Shown here in pieces: positions 1 through 6,673 of a DNA stretch of 7,794 nt. The notes under the pieces were generated by a model. That model was not told the origin of the DNA. It did no database searches and saw only the letters and a program-made list of their open reading frames with translations. The stretch's first letter is position 1. Each line of letters starts with the position of its first letter. The position numbers were made by a program, and so were the translations under genes. Source of the DNA: Bacteroidales bacterium (GTDB taxonomy: Bacteria > Bacteroidota > Bacteroidia > Bacteroidales > UBA7960); assembly GCA_003553005.1 (NCBI GenBank), contig PUPG01000126.1, positions 1 through 7,794 of the forward strand. Direction: 5' to 3'.

Positions 1-167
1 CCTGGGCCGAGGAGAATGCCGCCCTGGTAAAAGACAAATGCAAGCTTTTTCTGCAGCCCGAATGGAGTCAGTATCATAAAATCCTGCCCCGCATCGTTTC
101 TTATGTGCAGGAAAACCCCAAATGGATGGTTTCCCTGCAGGCACATAAGTTTATGCATATTCCCTGA
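1..167 (+). CDS. queE: 7-carboxy-7-deazaguanine synthase (QueE), C-terminal end only
   Basis: The reading frame whose codons begin at base 3 is open from the left edge to a TGA at 165-167 and encodes about 54 residues. Its end, with 'FLQPEWS' followed by 'YVQENPKWMVSLQAHKFMHIP', matches the conserved C-terminus of QueE, where a Gln-Pro motif and an SLQ-x-HK-(F/Y)-(L/M)-x-IP ending are typical. QueE is a radical-SAM enzyme that rearranges 6-carboxy-tetrahydropterin to 7-carboxy-7-deazaguanine in the queuosine (preQ0) pathway. The N-terminal part with the CxxxCxxC-type cluster motif lies outside the window, so catalytic residues cannot be checked. The stop codon shares one base with the start of the following OmpA-family gene (TGATG), which suggests co-transcription and possibly translational coupling. 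The call rests on my recognition of a short C-terminal segment. Confidence 0.85.
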   Translation, partial: WAEENAALVKDKCKLFLQPEWSQYHKILPRIVSYVQENPKWMVSLQAHKFMHIP

Positions 168-2161
168 TGGCAAGAAAACACATGCTTTTATTCCTGCTGC
201 TGTGCTTCTTTGCGGAGGCACTTCCGGCGCAGGTACCTGATGAGCTCAGCACGGGAAGCCGCAGGGCCCGCCGGGCCTATGAGGAGGCTGAGCAGGCCTA
301 CCGCTTGCTTGATCACCAGGAGGCAATCGAGAGGCTGGAACGGGCCATCCGGATCGATGACGCATTTATTGAAGCCCACTTGTTGAAGGCAGAGATCCTA
401 TATATGGATGAGGCCTATGCGGATGCGATCCCGCATTACGCCAGGGTCATTGATTTGGATGCCGCCTTTTTTCCGCCGGCAAAATATTACAAGGGACGGG
501 CATTGTTCCGCACTGCGGCCTATGCCGATGCAGTAACCTGGCTGGAGTCTTTCAAAACCATGGATGGGGTCAGCGAAAATTTCCTGTCCAGGGCCACAGA
601 TGCCCTGGCACATGCCCGTTTTGCCGAAAAGGCGGTACAAAACCCGGTCCCCTTTGAGCCGCAGAACCCGGGGGCGGCCATCAACAGCCAGTACGCAGAA
701 TACAGTCCGGCGCTGACTGCAGACGAGCAAACCCTGATCTTTACCCGCAAAAAGCCGCTCGATGGACATGAGTTGCGCGACGACCTGCCACGCGATTTCT
801 TTTTTGAGGATTTTTATGTAAGCCGGAAGGTCGATGGCGAATGGACACAGGCGCAGAACATGGGCGCCCCGTTGAACACTTCCGGCAATGAGGGTGCACA
901 AACCATTACAGCCGATGGCCGGCACATGTACTTTACCGCTTGCAACCGGCCCGACGGCTTTGGAAGCTGCGACATCTATTATGCCCGGAAAACCGGTCAG
1001 CAGTGGAGTGTGCCGCGCAATGCCGGTCAGGCGATCAACTCATCCTCCTGGGACTCCCAGCCTTCCGTTTCGGCCGATGGAAGCACCCTGTATTTTGCCA
1101 GCAGCCGGGAGGGCAGCCTGGGTACGATGGATATCTGGAAAGCCCGAAAAAAGGAAGACGGGGAGTGGGGATCGCCCGAGAATCTCGGGGAGACCATCAA
1201 CACCAGCGGCAACGAGCTGTCGCCCTTCATTCATCACGACAATGAGAGCCTGTATTTTGCATCCGACGGACATCCCGGGATGGGTGGCCTGGATATCTTT
1301 GTCAGCCAACGCGACCCCCACAGCGGGGACTGGTCGGAGCCGGTGAACCTGGGCTATCCCATCAATACCCATCGCGATGAGTTCGCTTTTATTGTAGGGG
1401 CCTCCGGTCAACAAGCCTGGTTTGCTTCGGATATAGAAGGAGGATACGGCCGGTCGGACATTTATACCTTTGCCTTGTATGAGGCGGTGAGTCCGCAACC
1501 GGTAACCTATATGCGCGGGGTGGTGCGGGATGCCGAAACAGCACATCCCCTGCAGGCTACCTTCGAGCTGATCCGCGTGTCCGACGGACAAGTGGTCATG
1601 GAGGCGGACTCCGATCCTGAAGATGGCTCCTTCCTGGTGGCCATCCCTACGGGCAAAGACCTTGCACTCAACATCTCAAAAACGGGATACCTGTTCTTTT
1701 CCGACCATTTTTCCTACGAGGGGGTGCGCAAAGCCACCGATCCATATATCCGCGATATTCACCTGCAACCCATCCGCGAAGGCGAACCCGTGGTATTGCG
1801 CAACATCTTCTTCGAAACCGACAGTTATGCCCTGAAAGAGACCTCCAGGGCAGAACTTCAGAAGCTCTACCGGTTTATGCGCGACAATCCCCAATTGCAT
1901 GTGGAGATCAGTGGCCATACCGACAGCAGGGGGTCGTATGCGCACAACCTGGAATTGTCCGAAAACCGGGCCCGCAGCGTGCGTGACTACCTGGTTAGGC
2001 AGGGCATCGAAGCGGCCCGGCTAAGCCATAAAGGCTATGCCGACACCAGGCCGGTTGACACCAATGAAACCCCGGAAGGACGAGCCATGAACCGGCGTAC
2101 GGAATTTCAGATTGTGGAACCGCCAGCGAACGGCCATGAGCAGGGTCAGGGTGCCGATTGA
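167..2161 (+). CDS. OmpA-family envelope protein with TPR, PD40 propeller, CRD-like and OmpA C-terminal domains (PorE-like architecture)
   Basis: This 664-residue exported protein is likely anchored to peptidoglycan. An N-terminal signal peptide has a hydrophobic run at residues 6-16 and probable cleavage near A21/Q22. TPR-like helices cover about 33-136. Five PD40/WD40-like propeller motifs start near residues 179, 243, 296, 349 and 404, roughly 53 residues apart, each with a '(A/S)DG..(L/M)YF(A/T)' type strand and linkers resembling 'W..P.NLG..INT'. A carboxypeptidase-regulatory-like beta domain spans about 448-518 and an OmpA C-terminal domain about 545-650. In the last, the peptidoglycan-binding pair is present as D586 (GHTDSRG) and R601 (NLELSENRA). 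The same domain order is known for PorE, a type IX secretion component of Porphyromonas, but Bacteroidota carry many paralogues, so function is not settled. Cys13 is not in a convincing lipobox. The ATG overlaps the queE stop by one base; an in-frame ATG at 182 is an alternative. No Shine-Dalgarno sequence is visible. Confidence 0.9.
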   Translation: MARKHMLLFLLLCFFAEALPAQVPDELSTGSRRARRAYEEAEQAYRLLDHQEAIERLERAIRIDDAFIEAHLLKAEILYMDEAYADAIPHYARVIDLDAAFFPPAKYYKGRALFRTAAYADAVTWLESFKTMDGVSENFLSRATDALAHARFAEKAVQNPVPFEPQNPGAAINSQYAEYSPALTADEQTLIFTRKKPLDGHELRDDLPRDFFFEDFYVSRKVDGEWTQAQNMGAPLNTSGNEGAQTITADGRHMYFTACNRPDGFGSCDIYYARKTGQQWSVPRNAGQAINSSSWDSQPSVSADGSTLYFASSREGSLGTMDIWKARKKEDGEWGSPENLGETINTSGNELSPFIHHDNESLYFASDGHPGMGGLDIFVSQRDPHSGDWSEPVNLGYPINTHRDEFAFIVGASGQQAWFASDIEGGYGRSDIYTFALYEAVSPQPVTYMRGVVRDAETAHPLQATFELIRVSDGQVVMEADSDPEDGSFLVAIPTGKDLALNISKTGYLFFSDHFSYEGVRKATDPYIRDIHLQPIREGEPVVLRNIFFETDSYALKETSRAELQKLYRFMRDNPQLHVEISGHTDSRGSYAHNLELSENRARSVRDYLVRQGIEAARLSHKGYADTRPVDTNETPEGRAMNRRTEFQIVEPPANGHEQGQGAD

Positions 2162-2225
2162 AACGCTACAGGCTTACGGATTGCTGCATTCGGCCCGTTG
2201 TTAATAATTATTTCTTTCGTTTTGG

Positions 2226-2256
2226 TTGTAGCCATCTGTGGTAATGCGTATTTTTG
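2226..2256 (+). promoter_or_regulatory. Candidate Bacteroidota-type promoter of dnaB (TTG-20 nt-TAnnTTTG)
   Basis: A perfect TAnnTTTG -7 element (TATTTTTG, 2249-2256) lies 20 nt downstream of a TTG (2226-2228), matching the published Bacteroidota pattern of a -33 TTTG-like box and a 19-21 nt spacer. Just upstream is an AT-rich patch (about 2198-2224) that includes the 10-bp palindrome AATAATTATT (2203-2212) and could act as an UP-like element. Transcription would be expected to start about 4-7 nt after the -7 box, near 2260-2263, which is at the annotated ATG of dnaB. The match is by eye and the transcription start is inferred. Confidence 0.45.
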
Positions 2257-2260
2257 AAGC

Positions 2261-3796
2261 ATGGAAAACAAGGAGCAAAAAGTGCGTGAAAGCACCCGGG
2301 GCAAACAAAAAAAAGCCTTCTACTCACTGGATTATGCGGATCATGGCAGGGTGCCTCCCCAGGCCATTGACCTCGAAGAGGCCGTGTTGGGCGCCATCAT
2401 GCTCGAGCAGAATGCGCTGACCAACGTGGTCGACATCCTGAAACCGGAAGTGTTTTACAAAGAAGGGCACCAAAAGATCTTTGCGGTCATCCACGACTTG
2501 TTTTCCACCGCTCAGCCCGTGGACATCCTGACCGTCACCGAAGCCCTGAAAAAGAAGGGTGAACTCGACATGGTTGGGGGCGCCTATACCATCTCCATGC
2601 TGACCAACCGCGTGGCCAGCTCGGCCAATGTGGAATACCATGCCCGCATCCTGCTGCAGAAGCACCTGCAACGGGAGCTGATCCGGATTAGTTCAGAGAT
2701 CATCAAAGACTCCTACGAGGACAGTACGGATGTGTTTGACATCCTCGATAAGGCTGAAAAAGAACTCTTTGCCGTCAGTGAAACCAATCTGCGCCGCAGC
2801 TACGACGACATGCACTCGCTGGTTAAAGAAGCCGTGAAGCAGATTGAAGGAGCAAAAGACCAGGAAGGTCATATCACCGGTATTCCCAGTGGCTTTTCTG
2901 ACCTTGACAGGGTAACGGCCGGCTGGCAAAGGTCCGACCTGGTCATTCTGGCTGCCCGGCCCGGTATGGGTAAAACCGCATTTATCCTCTCCATGGCGAG
3001 GAATATGGCCGTCGACTTCAAAAAACCCATTGCGGTATTCTCCCTGGAGATGTCCGGTGTTCAGCTTGTTACCCGGCTAATTGCCAGTGAGTCGGAGCTT
3101 GCTGCAGACAAGCTTCGCCGGGGTCAGCTGGAGCAGTATGAGTGGGAACAGCTGAATGCCCGCCTTGGCGCGCTGACCGATGCCCCCCTGTATATTGACG
3201 ACACCCCCGCCCTGTCCATCTTCGAACTCCGTGCCAAATGCCGGAGGCTCAAGGCGCAGCACGACATCCAGCTTGTGGTGGTCGACTACCTGCAGCTGAT
3301 GACTTCAGGCTCAGACAACCACCGGGGCAACCGGGAGCAGGAGATCAGCAACATCTCCCGATCCATGAAGAGCCTGGCCAAAGAGCTTGATATCCCCGTC
3401 ATTGCCATTTCCCAGCTCAGCCGTGCCGTAGAAACGCGGGGCGGCTCCAAGCGCCCCATCCTGTCTGACCTTCGCGAGTCAGGTGCCATCGAGCAAGACG
3501 CCGACATGGTCCTGTTTATCTATCGTCCGGAATATTACCAGATCACCGAAGACGAACAGGGCAACTCCACCGAAGGCCTTGCGCAACTCATCATCGCCAA
3601 ACACCGTAACGGCGCACTAAAAGACATCAATCTGCGTTTTATTCAAAACTTCGCCAAGTTCACTGAATACGAGTCAGCAGAGTATGGGATGGGCGATGAC
3701 CTGAAGCCTTCCGATTCATTCGACGATGGCGCCAACACCTTTACCATCCCATCCAAGATGAATGACGACATGGATGACGACGACGTGCCGTTCTGA
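2261..3796 (+). CDS. dnaB: Replicative DNA helicase DnaB
   Basis: This 511-residue protein is the hexameric helicase that unwinds DNA at the replication fork; its length is normal for the family and there is no intein. The N-terminal helical domain begins near 'RVPPQAIDLEEAVLGAIMLE' (30-49). The RecA-fold motor follows a linker at about residue 205. Visible motor residues are Walker A 'ARPGMGKTA' (K238, T239), the catalytic glutamate E263 in 'FSLEM', Walker B 'VVVDYLQLM' (D342), and the 'KHRNG' motif with probable arginine finger R449. The C-terminus ends in an acidic tail finishing MDDDDVPF, very like the tip of single-strand binding protein. The ATG at 2261 is the conventional start. A GTG at 2282 in the same frame is preceded by AAGGAG six bases upstream and would give 504 residues without losing any conserved part. 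The gene follows the OmpA-family gene by 99 nt, with a candidate promoter in the gap. Confidence 0.97.
   Translation: MENKEQKVRESTRGKQKKAFYSLDYADHGRVPPQAIDLEEAVLGAIMLEQNALTNVVDILKPEVFYKEGHQKIFAVIHDLFSTAQPVDILTVTEALKKKGELDMVGGAYTISMLTNRVASSANVEYHARILLQKHLQRELIRISSEIIKDSYEDSTDVFDILDKAEKELFAVSETNLRRSYDDMHSLVKEAVKQIEGAKDQEGHITGIPSGFSDLDRVTAGWQRSDLVILAARPGMGKTAFILSMARNMAVDFKKPIAVFSLEMSGVQLVTRLIASESELAADKLRRGQLEQYEWEQLNARLGALTDAPLYIDDTPALSIFELRAKCRRLKAQHDIQLVVVDYLQLMTSGSDNHRGNREQEISNISRSMKSLAKELDIPVIAISQLSRAVETRGGSKRPILSDLRESGAIEQDADMVLFIYRPEYYQITEDEQGNSTEGLAQLIIAKHRNGALKDINLRFIQNFAKFTEYESAEYGMGDDLKPSDSFDDGANTFTIPSKMNDDMDDDDVPF
2270..2284 (+). promoter_or_regulatory. Possible Shine-Dalgarno plus alternative GTG start inside dnaB
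   Basis: AAGGAG at 2270-2275 is followed by six bases and an in-frame GTG at 2282-2284 (codon 8 of the annotated frame). The annotated ATG at 2261 has no purine-rich site ahead of it, and the predicted transcription start falls at or next to that ATG. If the candidate promoter is real, the GTG would have a leader of about 20 nt. Bacteroidota often initiate without Shine-Dalgarno sequences, so this may be chance. Confidence 0.3.
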
Positions 3797-3830
3797 CATC
3801 GGATTTCTTGGCTTTGTGCTGAACATTTTT

Positions 3831-3861
3831 GCATGCTTTTTGCTTATACAGAAAAGCATGC
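3831..3861 (+). repeat. Perfect 10-bp inverted repeat (hairpin) between dnaB and the next gene
   Basis: GCATGCTTTT (3831-3840) and AAAAGCATGC (3852-3861) are exact reverse complements separated by 11 nt, so the transcript could form a 10-bp stem. It begins 34 nt after the dnaB stop and ends 22 nt before the preferred start of the next gene. No T-run follows it on either strand, so it is not a classical intrinsic terminator. It could be a 3' end-stabilising hairpin of dnaB, a leader element of the downstream gene, or a protein-binding dyad. The surrounding 3804-3842 region is T-rich and carries weak TTTG-like elements, but no good promoter match. Confidence 0.6.
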
Positions 3862-3883
3862 GATCGCGAATGTAAACGACAAA

Positions 3884-5158
3884 ATGATCATGACGATGCG
3901 GTATTTGATTCTTTCCCTGTTTTTAATGTGTTCCCTGGCCACACAAGGTGCACAGATCCTGGTGCCGATGGACGACAGCCAGCGAAATCACCTGAAAGCT
4001 TACGGCATTGCCTACCACGTGCTTACCTATGACGTGGAGGTGAGCTGGTTGCTGAATTACCGCGGGGGCAGTTTCATGTTTGATCATCACCGGGAATTTG
4101 AAGAAGAGCTCACCGTGCGCGGGGTAAGCTACGAAGTGATCGCCGATGTGCAGGCCGCAGGTATCCTGCGGGAAATTGCGGATCCGGAGGTCAACAAGGA
4201 CGAGATCCGCCTGCACAAAGTACCTGAGATCGCCGTGTATACGCCGCCAAACAGTCTCCCCTGGGATGATGCGGTGACCCTCGCGCTGACCTACGCGGAA
4301 ATTCCTTATGATGAGGTTTATGACGAAGAGGTCCTTTCAGGCGTGCTGCCACTCTACGACTGGCTGCACCTGCACCATGAAGATTTTACCGGCCAGTTTG
4401 GCAAATTCTGGCTGGCTTTTCGCAATGCCGACTGGTACCAGGAGGATGTGCGGCTTGCCGAAGAAACAGCCAGGCGCCTGGGCTTTGATGAAGTGGCTGA
4501 CCTGAAGCTTGCCGTGGCGAAAAAGATCCGCGACTTTGTAGAGGGTGGCGGATACATGTTTGCCATGTGCTCCGCACCGGAAAGCATTGACATTGCCCTG
4601 GCAGCTGAAGGCGTGGACATCCTGCATGAGGTGTACAATGACAGGCCGCCGGACCCCGATGCCCAAGAAAGGCTGGACTTCTCCAGGACCTTTGCCTTTG
4701 AAAACTTTACCATCGTGCCTGACCCGGCGATCTATGAGAAATCCAACATCGACGTGCCGAAAACAGGCCGCAATCAGCAAACCGACTTCTTTACCCTGTT
4801 TGAATTCTCGGCAAAATGGGATCCCGTGCCCACGATGCTGACCCAGAGCCATGAGATGGTGGTCAAAGGCTTTATGGGGCAGACCACCGCATTCCGGAAC
4901 AAGGTCATCAAGCCGACCGTGACCATCCTGGGAGAAAACCGGTCCAAAGATGAAGCCCGTTACATCCACGGTTCCAGGGGAGATGGTACGTTTACTTTTT
5001 TGGGTGGCCATGACCCGGAAGACTACCGGCATCACGTAGGCGATCCACCCACGGACCTCGACTTGTTTCCGAACTCTCCCGGATACCGGCTGATCCTGAA
5101 CAATGTACTCTTCCCGGCTGCCCGGCAGGAACCGCTGAAAACCTTCAGGGGAGAATAA
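3884..5158 (+). CDS. Secreted protein of unknown function, Bacteroidota family often labelled 'asparagine synthetase B'
   Basis: From the ATG at 3884 this is a 424-residue protein with a signal peptide (hydrophobic core about 6-17, probable cleavage before Q24), so it should act in the periplasm or outside. I recognise the sequence type as a conserved Bacteroidota family commonly annotated 'asparagine synthetase B'. That name is not supported: there is no N-terminal catalytic cysteine of a class II glutaminase and no SGGxDS ATP-pyrophosphatase motif, and the protein is exported. Visible motifs are 'YDWLHLHHEDFTGQ' (H162, H164, H165, E166, D167), 'FVEGGGYMFAMCSAPE' with C229 after a glycine-rich strand, and 'GGHDPEDYRH' near 374. 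A strand-GGG-strand-Cys order after a 'yDwL' strand resembles class I glutaminase or ThuA-like folds; this is inference. The frame extends upstream to an ATG at 3833, but that lies in the inverted repeat and would put 17 residues before the signal peptide. ATGs at 3890 and 3896 are other options. Confidence 0.85.
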   Translation: MIMTMRYLILSLFLMCSLATQGAQILVPMDDSQRNHLKAYGIAYHVLTYDVEVSWLLNYRGGSFMFDHHREFEEELTVRGVSYEVIADVQAAGILREIADPEVNKDEIRLHKVPEIAVYTPPNSLPWDDAVTLALTYAEIPYDEVYDEEVLSGVLPLYDWLHLHHEDFTGQFGKFWLAFRNADWYQEDVRLAEETARRLGFDEVADLKLAVAKKIRDFVEGGGYMFAMCSAPESIDIALAAEGVDILHEVYNDRPPDPDAQERLDFSRTFAFENFTIVPDPAIYEKSNIDVPKTGRNQQTDFFTLFEFSAKWDPVPTMLTQSHEMVVKGFMGQTTAFRNKVIKPTVTILGENRSKDEARYIHGSRGDGTFTFLGGHDPEDYRHHVGDPPTDLDLFPNSPGYRLILNNVLFPAARQEPLKTFRGE

Positions 5159-5159
5159 G

Positions 5160-5190
5160 GGAAATCATTTCCGGCACCCGGCCTTTTTCT
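5160..5190. terminator. Weak candidate terminator at the convergent gene junction
   Basis: Between and into the two converging genes lie two short dyads: GGAAA-TCA-TTTCC (5160-5172) and CCGG-CAC-CCGG (5171-5181), the second followed after two bases by TTTTTCTT (5184-5191) on the + strand. This could end transcription of the secreted-protein gene. The stems are only 5 and 4 bp, and the second lies within the last codons of folA, so the assignment is tentative. Confidence 0.25.
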
Positions 5191-5671
5191 TGTACGTCAT
5201 GAAGGCGTAGGGGTACTTGTTTTTGTCGTCCGGCTCGTGTTCCTCCATGTCGATGAGCTCCCATTTTTCCGGATCGATCTCCGGGAAGAATGCATCTCCC
5301 TCAAAGTTGGCGAATATCCTGGTGATATACATGCGGCGGGTGTGGTACAAGTCGATCGTTTGTTCATAGATATCCGATCCCCCGGCTACAAACACTTCTT
5401 TTTCACCTTTGACCATCCGGATGGCTTCTTTGATGTTGTGGGCCACCTGCTCACCCTGTGCATCGTAATCTTCCCTGGTGGTCACCACGATGGTCTTCCT
5501 GCCTTTCAGGGGTTTCCCGATCGACTCAAAGGTTTTTCTTCCCATGATCAGGGTGTGTCCCATGGTGAGCTCCCTGAAATGCTTCATGTCAGCCGGCAGG
5601 TGCCATATCAGCCGGTTTTCACTGCCAATCACGTTGTTGTTGGCAATGGCAGCAATGATGTACATCTTCAT
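5165..5671 (-). CDS. folA: Dihydrofolate reductase
   Basis: This 168-residue cytoplasmic enzyme reduces dihydrofolate to tetrahydrofolate with NADPH, and its length is typical of bacterial chromosomal DHFR. It has the N-terminal strand 'YIIAAIANNNVIG', the substrate loop 'LIWHLPADMKHF' with catalytic acid D28, the cofactor-binding 'MGRKTFESIGKPLKGR', and 'VFVAGGSDIYEQ' with the conserved Gly-Gly. The C-terminal strand 'YPYAFMTYKKK' is followed by a short basic tail (AGCRK). The ATG at 5671 gives M-K-M; the second ATG, two codons later, is equally plausible. It lies 50 nt downstream of thyA on the same strand, so it is probably co-transcribed, and would regenerate the tetrahydrofolate that thymidylate synthase consumes. 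The stop is 6 nt from that of the converging secreted-protein gene. Confidence 0.96.
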   Translation of the reverse strand: MKMYIIAAIANNNVIGSENRLIWHLPADMKHFRELTMGHTLIMGRKTFESIGKPLKGRKTIVVTTREDYDAQGEQVAHNIKEAIRMVKGEKEVFVAGGSDIYEQTIDLYHTRRMYITRIFANFEGDAFFPEIDPEKWELIDMEEHEPDDKNKYPYAFMTYKKKAGCRK

Positions 5672-5721
5672 AAAGAAACGGATTTGGTTAGTAGATTCCG
5701 AGAGCTGTTGAATGCTGCGTA

Positions 5722-6513
5722 TCAGACGGCAACAGGTGCTTTTATGCGTGGATGGGGGTTGTAACCCGTAAGTTCAAAGTCTTCGTACCGGAAAGCAAAG
5801 ATATCCAAAATATCCGGGTTGATTTTCATGGTGGGAAGGGGCCTGGGTTCGCGGCTCAGCTGAAGCTTTGCCTGGTCAAGGTGGTTGAGGTAGAGATGCG
5901 CGTCGCCGAAGCTGTGGATAAACTCGCCGGGTTCCAGCTTGCATGCCTGCGCCACCATCATGGTGAGCAGGGCATAGGATGCGATGTTGAAGGGCACGCC
6001 CAGGAAAATATCGGCGCTGCGTTGATAGAGTTGCAGCGACAGCTTCCCGTTGGCCACATAAAACTGGAAGAGGACGTGGCATGGCGGCAGGGCCATGTGT
6101 TCGAGGTCACTCACATTCCAGGCACTGACCATGAGGCGCCGGGAGTCCGGATTGTTTTTGATTTGTTCAACCACTTCGGCGATCTGGTCGACCTGTCCGC
6201 CGTTTGCCGGCCAGCTTCGCCACTGTGCACCGTAAACCGGCCCAAGGTTGCCCGCTTCATCGGCCCATTCATCCCAGATGGACACGCCATGATCGTTCAG
6301 GTACCCAATGTTCGTATCGCCCTGCAAAAACCACAGCAACTCGTGGATGATGGAACGGAGGTGTATTTTTTTGGTGGTCACCAGGGGGAAGCCTTCCGCC
6401 AGGTCAAAGCGCATCTGATGACCGAAGACACTCAGGGTTCCAGTGCCTGTGCGGTCGCTTTTGCGGACCCCATTGTGCAAAATATGGTCCAGCAGGTGGA
6501 GATACTGTTGCAT
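5722..6513 (-). CDS. thyA: Thymidylate synthase (ThyA)
   Basis: This 263-residue enzyme converts dUMP and 5,10-methylene-tetrahydrofolate to dTMP and dihydrofolate in the cytoplasm. It aligns almost end to end with E. coli ThyA (264 residues). Visible residues include R21 in '[10 protein letters not shown]', '[13 protein letters not shown]', 'DEWADE', R125-R126 in '[13 protein letters not shown]', the nucleophile C145 in '[11 protein letters not shown]', '[14 protein letters not shown]' with R165, D168 and N176, and the C-terminal 'IKAPVAV'. The frame is open upstream to an ATG at 6573, but those 20 extra residues are not part of the family, and the ATG at 6513 reproduces the E. coli N-terminus (M-x-Q-Y-L), so 6513 is chosen. 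The gene sits between the nucleoside transporter (160 nt upstream) and folA (50 nt downstream), a classic thyA-folA pair. Confidence 0.97.
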   Translation of the reverse strand: MQQYLHLLDHILHNGVRKSDRTGTGTLSVFGHQMRFDLAEGFPLVTTKKIHLRSIIHELLWFLQGDTNIGYLNDHGVSIWDEWADEAGNLGPVYGAQWRSWPANGGQVDQIAEVVEQIKNNPDSRRLMVSAWNVSDLEHMALPPCHVLFQFYVANGKLSLQLYQRSADIFLGVPFNIASYALLTMMVAQACKLEPGEFIHSFGDAHLYLNHLDQAKLQLSREPRPLPTMKINPDILDIFAFRYEDFELTGYNPHPRIKAPVAV

Positions 6514-6673
6514 GATTGGGTTGGTTTCAGTGTTAAAGCGGTACGTTGGTTTCTGATCAGCCTTGGTCACCATAAGGTGCCATGCAGGCTTCCCGGTTAT
6601 GTGGAAGCGTATGCTGTGTATTCAGTGCTCGTATTGCCCGTATGTGCCAGGCATGTTCGGTCAGCGCCCAGGC
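6514..6673. other. Spacer between nucleoside transporter and thyA
   Basis: This 160-nt spacer would hold any 5' region of thyA. I see no convincing TAnnTTTG promoter, no terminator hairpin with a T-run, and no RNA gene on the - strand. Two near-identical words containing TGGCAC occur about 60 nt apart and are probably chance. After the transporter's TAA the same frame stays open for about 39 further codons without resembling a known protein. The region may simply be read through from the transporter gene. Confidence 0.4.

Noticed and set aside
398..1591. Several antisense frames of 67-183 codons opposite the OmpA-family gene
   Set aside because: The sense frame carries a continuous signal peptide, TPR, propeller, CRD-like and OmpA series; the antisense frames show no family features.
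2261..3796. Possible intein in dnaB, a common insertion site
   Set aside because: The Walker A and other motor motifs are continuous and the length is normal; no insertion is present.
3824..3842. CATTTTTG and GCTTTTTG as -7 promoter boxes for the secreted-protein gene
   Set aside because: Both miss one or both bases of the TA pair, and the TTG-like elements upstream lie at spacings of 13-18 nt, outside the usual 19-21 nt.
3860..3867. GCGATCGC, identical to the HIP1 palindrome abundant in cyanobacteria
   Set aside because: I noticed only this copy, next to the inverted repeat, and every gene in the window points to Bacteroidota; treated as chance.
4337..5035. A 232-codon antisense frame opposite the secreted-protein gene
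   Set aside because: The sense frame is clearly coding with a signal peptide and conserved motifs; the antisense translation has no recognisable features.
5237..5764. A 175-codon open frame on the + strand opposite folA and the end of thyA
   Set aside because: Shadow of folA; no recognisable motifs, and the opposite strand encodes a complete DHFR.
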